The notes under the pieces were generated by a model. It ran no database searches, had not been told where the DNA came from, and saw only the letters and a list, made by a program, of their open reading frames with translations. The position numbers and the translations under genes are program-made. 21,694 nt of DNA, from positions 1 through 21,694 of IMG/VR virus record IMGVR_UViG_3300030004_000096, one strand, 5' to 3'. How positions within the stretch are numbered: position 1 is the first letter of the stretch; the number at the start of each line of letters is the position of its first letter. Below, piece by piece: positions 18,887-21,694 of the stretch. The DNA comes from a virus.

Positions 18887-19078
18887 ATGACAGTCGCAGA
18901 ATACGTAGAACAGCTTCTAAAGCTCGATCAGACAGCCACAGTGGTCAACTATGACTATGAATGGGGTTACTCATATGGGGTTGCTCCTGTCGCCATTAAT
19001 AGTGTTATGATCCAGCAGGGTCGATTTACTGATGATGACGTAATTGACGTAATTGTCAATAATGTCGTTTTGGTGTAA
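18887..19078 (+). CDS. hypothetical protein, 63 aa
   Basis: Starts ATG 18887 behind GGTGGAGACGTAAA. MTVAEYVEQLLKLDQTATVV leads into a Tyr/Gly-rich middle (DYEWGYSYGVAPVAINSV) and a hydrophobic VIDVIVNNVVLV end. This pattern (helix, then NYDYEWGY) occurs in small phage proteins of unknown function. The stop overlaps the late-promoter-like motif before tRNA-Asp. Confidence 0.62.
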   Translation: MTVAEYVEQLLKLDQTATVVNYDYEWGYSYGVAPVAINSVMIQQGRFTDDDVIDVIVNNVVLV

Positions 19079-19084
19079 TAAATA
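19077..19084 (+). promoter_or_regulatory. late-promoter-like octamer before tRNA-Asp
   Basis: AATAAATA overlapping the stop of the 18887 gene, seven bases before the tRNA-Asp 5' end. Confidence 0.4.
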
Positions 19085-19090
19085 AAGAAT

Positions 19091-19161
19091 GGTCATGTAA
19101 TTCAACGGTAGAATGCCCGCCTGTCGAGCGGAGAACGAGGGTTCAACTCCCTCCTTGATCG
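19091..19161 (+). tRNA. tRNA-Asp (GUC)
   Basis: Acceptor GGTCATG pairs with CTTGATC with one mismatch, discriminator G. Anticodon stem CCGC/GCGG and loop CTGTCGA give GUC. T arm GAGGG-TTCAACT-CCCTC is canonical. CCA is not encoded; the gene runs directly into CATAAGC of the homing-endonuclease leader. Confidence 0.88.
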
Positions 19162-19221
19162 CATAAGCACTCCGTAGCTATAAATAGCAATAATAAGTCT
19201 ATTATAGTTACGGAGGTTTAG
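19162..19221 (+). promoter_or_regulatory. copy 2 of the homing-endonuclease leader: late promoter plus RBS-masking hairpin
   Basis: Arms CTCCGTAGCTATAA (19170-19183) and TTATAGTTACGGAG (19202-19215) form a 14-bp stem with one G-U; the 3' arm contains the GGAGG ribosome site. An exact T4 late octamer TATAAATA lies at 19179-19186, so late RNA should start near 19192, after the 5' arm. Compared with copy 1, two of four base differences face each other at the eighth pair (T-A to G-U), keeping the stem. Confidence 0.75.
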
Positions 19222-19840
19222 CATTTTTATACTATATACAAAATTACAAATAATATCAATGGTAAATTTTATATAGGTAAACATCAAACTACTAATCTTG
19301 ATGATGATTATTTTGGATCAGGAAAACTTCTTAAAAGAGCTATTAAGAAGTATGGTATTGTAAATTTTACTAAAGAAATTCTAGAGGTATATGATACCGA
19401 AGACAAAATGAATCTTGCTGAGAAAATTTTAGTTATAATAGATTTTGAAGTTAGTTATAATATTTGTTCTGGTGGACACGGTGGTTTCGGATATATTAAT
19501 GATATACTTACATTTGAACAAAGATCAAAGATAGGTCAGTCTCCAAAGAAACGTAGAGTTCATAATGAAAAATCATTAAAATCTATTAGAAAAAATATAC
19601 AATATGCAGTAACATTCGTTAATATACCAAGACGACAATTTTTAGCTGGATTAGCTGCAAAACGACCAGAAGTAATGAAAAAACGTAAAGATACATTTCA
19701 AAAAATAAAACATGCTCAAGGTGAAAATAATTCTCAATATGGTACTTGTTGGATTACGAATGGTCAAGAAAATAAGAAGATAAAAAAAAGAAGCTCTTGA
19801 CGAATGGATAAATAAAGGGTATTATAAAGGTAGAATATAA
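19222..19840 (+). pseudogene. GIY-YIG homing endonuclease, decayed
   Basis: The frame from 19222 encodes FYTIYKITNNINGKFYIGKH, the GIY-YIG strand pair, then FGSGKLLKRAIKKYGIVNFT with the catalytic Arg region and EVYDTEDKMNLAEKILV with the acidic helix, followed by a basic DNA-binding part ending QYGTCWITNGQENKKIKK. No usable start codon exists: the frame opens right after a TAG and the first ATG is internal (19408). At the A8 run near 19785 the frame shifts; the other frame continues EALDEWINKGYYKGRI and stops at 19838-19840. I read it as a recently inactivated mobile endonuclease attached to the tRNA-Asp 3' end. Confidence 0.8.
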
Positions 19841-19850
19841 ATAAAACAAT

Positions 19851-19936
19851 GCGGGTGTGGGACATTGGCTGTCCGGTAGCCTTCCAAGCTACTTTCGTAA
19901 GATTAAAAGAGTGTTCGATTCACTTCACCCGCTCCA
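19851..19936 (+). tRNA. tRNA-Gly (UCC) with extended variable region
   Basis: Acceptor GCGGGTG pairs perfectly with CACCCGC, discriminator T, encoded CCA. D arm GGAC-ATTGGCT-GTCC. Anticodon stem GTAGC/GCTAC encloses CTTCCAA (UCC). T loop TTCGATT. The variable region (about 17 bases, TTTCGTAAGATTAAAAG) is far longer than in normal glycine tRNAs. Confidence 0.85.
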
Positions 19937-19956
19937 TTTTTTTATTATATCGTAAT

Positions 19957-20028
19957 GCGGATATAGCTCAAAGGTAGAGCACAACTTTGCCAAAGTTGAG
20001 GTTGTGGGTTCAAATCCCATTGTCCGCT
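19957..20028 (+). tRNA. tRNA-Gly (GCC)
   Basis: Acceptor GCGGATA pairs with TGTCCGC (one G-U), discriminator T. D arm GCTC-AAAGGTA-GAGC, anticodon stem CAACT/AGTTG with loop TTGCCAA (GCC), T arm GTGGG-TTCAAAT-CCCAT. CCA is not encoded: CATAAGGC follows, as after tRNA-Trp and tRNA-Asp. Confidence 0.9.
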
Positions 20029-20045
20029 CATAAGGCAGACCGAGG

Positions 20046-20120
20046 GGTCGGTAGAAATGGCAGGAGGTACTTAGAAATAGGTATTGGCTCCATGCGCTCT
20101 CGGTGTAGAAATACCCGACC
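20046..20120 (+). ncRNA. tRNA-sized folded element with three TAGAAAT repeats
   Basis: GGTCGG (20046-20051) pairs with CCGACC (20115-20120), giving a 75-base unit of tRNA length with A after the stem. Inside, GGAG pairs with CTCC. TAGAAAT occurs three times (20052, 20072, 20106), and also in a hairpin of the 13.3 kb RNA (13425). No tRNA anticodon or T loop can be recognised. Function unknown. Confidence 0.4.
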
Positions 20121-20128
20121 AAAAGTTT

Positions 20129-20284
20129 ATGTTAGTTGACGAGTGGAGGAATTGGTAATACTCTACGGCTCCTGAAAGGGAAACTGTTCGTTGTCGGGTG
20201 ATTAAATCCGGCTGCCTGTCTATAGGTGGCGAAAGCATTGTAGGTTCGAGTCCTACCTCAGTAAGTATAGACCATTACTAACAT
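20129..20284 (+). ncRNA. enlarged tRNA-like RNA closed by an 8-bp stem
   Basis: ATGTTAGT (20129-20136) pairs exactly with ACTAACAT (20277-20284). Inside are a D-arm-like stretch, GAG-GAATTGGTAATA-CTC, as in Leu/Ser-type tRNAs, and a canonical T arm GTAGG-TTCGAGT-CCTAC (20239-20255). Between them lie about 75 bases, including GC-GAAA-GC and CCT-GTCTAT-AGG hairpins, where a tRNA has an anticodon arm of 17. It may be a tRNA with a large insertion or a tRNA-derived regulatory RNA. Confidence 0.45.
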
Positions 20285-20545
20285 ATTGAATTTAAAAGAG
20301 TAATAAAAATTAAGGAAGTTGGCTTAGAAGCAGCCATCTTTTAAAGAGTTGCAAGTTGTCTGGATTTTATCTTGGACCCAAAGAGATAGAAAAAGTCAAC
20401 AGGGGAAAGACAAGTAAAGTTTATGTATTTTGTTTTACGGGCGAAGCCGTCGAATTAAGTTGCCAATGTCAGTTGGGCCTGATATGCTACGATGATACAT
20501 AAGACCCTCCGAGCATTTGGCGTCATAGCACACTTTCTTTTTTTA
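20285..20545 (+). ncRNA. noncoding RNA carrying a 23S rRNA helix-43 mimic, with U-rich end
   Basis: No gene in about 260 bases. Near the 5' end is the rRNA-like element (20314-20347). Further on are an ACGG/CCGT hairpin (20437-20450), CCAA/TTGG around 20463-20478, and TGCTA-CGA-TGA (20485-20495) pairing with TCATAGCA (20524-20531) with a bulge, followed by TTTCTTTTTTTACT, a terminator-like T-run. No strong promoter lies directly upstream, so it is probably read from an upstream promoter. Confidence 0.55.
20314..20347 (+). other. match to 23S rRNA GTPase-associated centre (helix 43 and junction)
   Basis: Aligned with E. coli 23S rRNA 1055-1088 as I remember it, 32 of 34 bases agree without gaps, including the loop TTAGAAGC with A1067 (here 20326) and the junction TTTAAAGA. 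The two differences are at positions 1058 and 1080, which pair with each other: U-A in E. coli, A-U here, so the stem is kept. Homology to helix 44 (with A1095) stops after 20347. Bacterial L11, L10-stalk and translational GTPases contact this region of the ribosome. Confidence 0.8.
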
Positions 20546-20553
20546 CTCAATAT

Positions 20554-20658
20554 CCTGTATTAGCTTAATGGTAGAGTGACGGAATGTTAATCCGTAGATA
20601 GGGTAGGTCTTAAAATTCTAGATGTATTAAGATGGTTCGATTCCCCTATACAGGTCCA
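20554..20658 (+). tRNA. tRNA-Asn (GUU) with a hairpin inserted at the T arm
   Basis: Acceptor CCTGTAT pairs perfectly with ATACAGG, discriminator T, encoded CCA. Anticodon stem ACGGA/TCCGT encloses ATGTTAA (GUU). The gene is 105 bases: about 32 extra bases lie between a 5' T-stem strand (TAGGG) and the T loop TTCGATT, and contain TCTTAA ... TTAAGA, a 6-bp hairpin. Removing the insert restores a normal T arm with the 3' strand CCCCT. Confidence 0.82.
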
Positions 20659-20663
20659 ATTCT

Positions 20664-20763
20664 CGTGGTATAATTCAGAATTCGAAGATCAGGCTGATTA
20701 AATTCAAAGCCCCGGTATGCCCGGTAAGCTGTCTGATCGGGGAGGTTCAATTGCCTCACGCCA
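20664..20763 (+). ncRNA. unresolved tRNA-like folded segment
   Basis: GATCAG (20687-20692) pairs with CTGATC (20733-20738); CCCCG with CGGGG crosses it. Near the 3' end GAGG-TTCAATTG-CCTC resembles a T arm, followed by ACGCCA. CGTG at 20664 can pair with CACG at 20757. I could not build a full cloverleaf or assign an anticodon. Confidence 0.35.
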
Positions 20764-20794
20764 TGCCTATTTAAAAATATTAAAGGAATTTAAA

Positions 20795-21007
20795 ATGAAA
20801 GTCGTAGTTGGTAATTGTTACAAGCACGTTAAGCGTGACAGTAAGTATGTTGTGACTGCTATCTCTAAGCTTCAATGGTCTGCAATGAAGCACCTTGAAG
20901 ATACGTTAATGGTGACATATCACAATATTTACGATGATGAATCGTGGACACGTCCACTAAATGAATTTGCAGATGGACGATATATCGAGTATATTCAGTA
21001 TGACTGA
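20795..21007 (+). CDS. hypothetical protein, 70 aa
   Basis: ATG 20795 behind AAAGGAATTTAAA is preferred over an in-frame ATG at 20717 inside the folded RNA segment. MKVVVGNCYKHVKRDSKYVV and ALM-type hydrophobic strands alternating with charged loops suggest a small beta protein. The end (WTRPLNEFADGRYIEYIQYD) resembles many small phage proteins. It overlaps the next gene by eight bases. Confidence 0.6.
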   Translation: MKVVVGNCYKHVKRDSKYVVTAISKLQWSAMKHLEDTLMVTYHNIYDDESWTRPLNEFADGRYIEYIQYD

Positions 21008-21185
21008 AGATCATCTTAATCCATATCACGATCCTAATCGCCTGAATAGAGAGCACGTAAAGACTGTCTATTCAAAGAAGGACGAATATTTTGTCGTCAT
21101 CGAGTATCCTGACGACCATTCAACATACGAAGTCTCATGGTCTGCATGGGTACGAAAGGTACGCGATGAAATCCGAAATAATTGA
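21000..21185 (+). CDS. hypothetical protein, 61 aa
   Basis: I take ATG 21000 (MTEDHLNPYHDPNRLNREHV), which overlaps the preceding stop (ATGACTGA), over an upstream in-frame ATG inside the previous gene. It includes VYSKKDEYFVVIEYPDDHST, a likely beta-hairpin, and a tryptophan-rich SWSAWVRKVRDE helix. No family recognised. Its 3' end overlaps the start of the broken DUF1737-like gene. Confidence 0.55.
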   Translation: MTEDHLNPYHDPNRLNREHVKTVYSKKDEYFVVIEYPDDHSTYEVSWSAWVRKVRDEIRNN

Positions 21186-21380
21186 ATATAAAATTATCGA
21201 AGCTTATTCATACGAAGTTTCAAAAGTGTAGGCGATCATCTTAAAGAAGGATGACAGCTTTATGGATTTCCGTTCAGATCAGGAAACTTCTGTGTTTGTC
21301 AGGCTATGGTAAAGTACAAGAAGCAATATCCTGATCATCATGTACCAGAAGATGGAATATATTCACAACTCTTTTGTTAA
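21166..21380 (+). pseudogene. DUF1737-like small protein, broken by a frameshift and a nonsense codon
   Basis: ATG 21166 encodes MKSEIIEYKIIEAYSYEVSK and then hits TAG at 21229-21231. One base out of phase the sequence continues GDHLKEG, TGA, QLYGFPFRSGNFCVCQAMVK and onwards to TAA at 21378-21380. The layout V..hLkEGWqLyG.PF..gn..CQA is that of DUF1737-type proteins, with the TGA standing where the conserved Trp (TGG) belongs. Two independent lesions indicate decay. The end overlaps the minus-strand gene by three bases. Confidence 0.7.
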
Positions 21381-21694
21381 AATCCATTACTTCCTGATAT
21401 ACCTTCAATAGTTTCGGTATATCTAGGTCTAGTAGTCGGTAAATCAATGTGTCTGGCAATTCTTGAAACAAGGTAATTGCCAGACACAGCCATGTCTGTA
21501 GAGCGATCCTTTGTAATTGTAGACTGAGGAATGTTTACATTGATCATATCACCGGCTTTAACTCTAGTATCTCCATAGACTCTAAGAGTGATGTAATTCT
21601 GCAACAAATTTGAAATGTAAGCAAGCTGCAAAGGTGTGGCATTCTGAATGCTGGTCTGTGGTCTTGATGCTGAGTCGGCAGGAATGAATGAAAA
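21377..21694 (-). CDS. 27: C-terminal part of a gp27-like baseplate hub protein (partial)
   Basis: The minus-strand frame is open from the right edge to TAA at 21379-21377, 105 residues; a TTG at 21631 is internal, not a start. The segment LQNYITLRVYGDTRVKAGDM followed by INVNIP and DMAVSGNYLVSRIARHI is typical of the barrel domain of phage hub proteins such as T4 gp27 (the VKAGDxIxVxIP ... SGxYLVxxIxHxI pattern). Such proteins form the trimeric tail hub that binds gp5, also encoded on the minus strand here. Confidence 0.65.
   Translation of the reverse strand, partial: FSFIPADSASRPQTSIQNATPLQLAYISNLLQNYITLRVYGDTRVKAGDMINVNIPQSTITKDRSTDMAVSGNYLVSRIARHIDLPTTRPRYTETIEGISGSNGF

Noticed and set aside
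13971-19222. CRISPR array
   Set aside because: The two similar 62-base segments are 5 kb apart with unrelated sequence between them; there is no repeat-spacer periodicity in the window.
19925-20122. Minus-strand frame with MGFEPTTSTL
   Set aside because: Antisense of tRNA-Gly and neighbouring RNA; same spurious pattern.
20221-20240. 16S rRNA-like piece GGTGGCGAAAGC
   Set aside because: Only about 12 bases match, and GCGAAAGC is a common GNRA hairpin; not enough for homology.
20317-20348. tRNA-Lys remnant instead of an rRNA match
   Set aside because: AGTTGG ... TTTTAA looks superficially like a tRNA-Lys D loop and anticodon loop, but no acceptor, T arm or anticodon stem fits, whereas the 23S helix-43 match is nearly exact and its one change is compensatory.
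21166-21380. Reassignment of TGA to Trp
   Set aside because: TGA ends many intact genes in the window and the encoded tRNA-Trp has anticodon CCA; two lesions in one small gene point to decay.

Overview
The window is a stretch of an AT-rich, T4-superfamily (contractile-tailed) phage genome. Diagnostic genes are the replication block sliding clamp (gp45), clamp loader (gp44, gp62) and RegA in the canonical 45-44-62-regA order, a gp5-like baseplate hub protein, and a partial gp27-like hub protein. Recurrent AATAAATA/TATAAATA motifs look like T4-type late promoters, and TTGACA-N16/17-TATAAT-like promoters look like host sigma70 (early) promoters. The two-component spanin (i-spanin plus lipoprotein o-spanin) and a Sec-exported RlpA-like protein imply a Gram-negative host. 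The host cannot be named from this sequence alone.

Layout. 1-3.6 kb: the end of a glycosyltransferase-like gene, two unknown genes, then clamp, clamp loader and regA behind a strong sigma70-type promoter. 3.5-8.7 kb: a tight run of small overlapping genes (ATP-grasp enzyme, zinc ribbon, MazG-like enzyme, a 29-residue very basic peptide, HEIGH metalloprotease-like protein, nucleotidyltransferase) and small membrane proteins, one of them frameshifted. 8.7-11.7 kb: lysis genes (spanins), thymidylate kinase, tRNA-Ser, RlpA-like protein. 11.6-12.9 kb: gp5 on the minus strand. 13-21 kb: an accessory tRNA/ncRNA region with at least twelve tRNA genes and several tRNA-like or folded RNA loci, small genes including a PTH2-type peptidyl-tRNA hydrolase, single-helix microproteins, and a decayed GIY-YIG homing endonuclease. 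21.1-21.7 kb: a broken small gene converging on the gp27-like gene, which runs off the right edge.

How it works together. The left part makes and controls the replication machinery early. The lysis and baseplate genes carry late promoters. At six places (upstream of the 6008 gene, the i-spanin, gp5, the 16933 gene, the GIY-YIG element and an empty copy of its leader) the late promoter sits inside or against a hairpin whose 3' arm holds or abuts the ribosome-binding site. Read-through transcripts would fold the hairpin. Transcripts started at the late promoter would lack its 5' arm. T4 uses this logic for genes e, soc and I-TevI; here it looks like a general timing device, and a sigma70-type version occurs at 18.5 kb.

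Most striking is a noncoding locus at 20.3 kb that matches helix 43 and the adjoining junction of bacterial 23S rRNA (the L11/thiostrepton GTPase-associated centre), with one compensatory base-pair change: a candidate phage-encoded ribosomal RNA mimic. Two further long RNAs, at 13.3-13.7 kb and 16.0-16.3 kb, have their own promoters and many nested helices and pseudoknots. Several tRNA genes depart from the canonical fold (lost U33, odd T loops, hairpins added in the variable or T arm).
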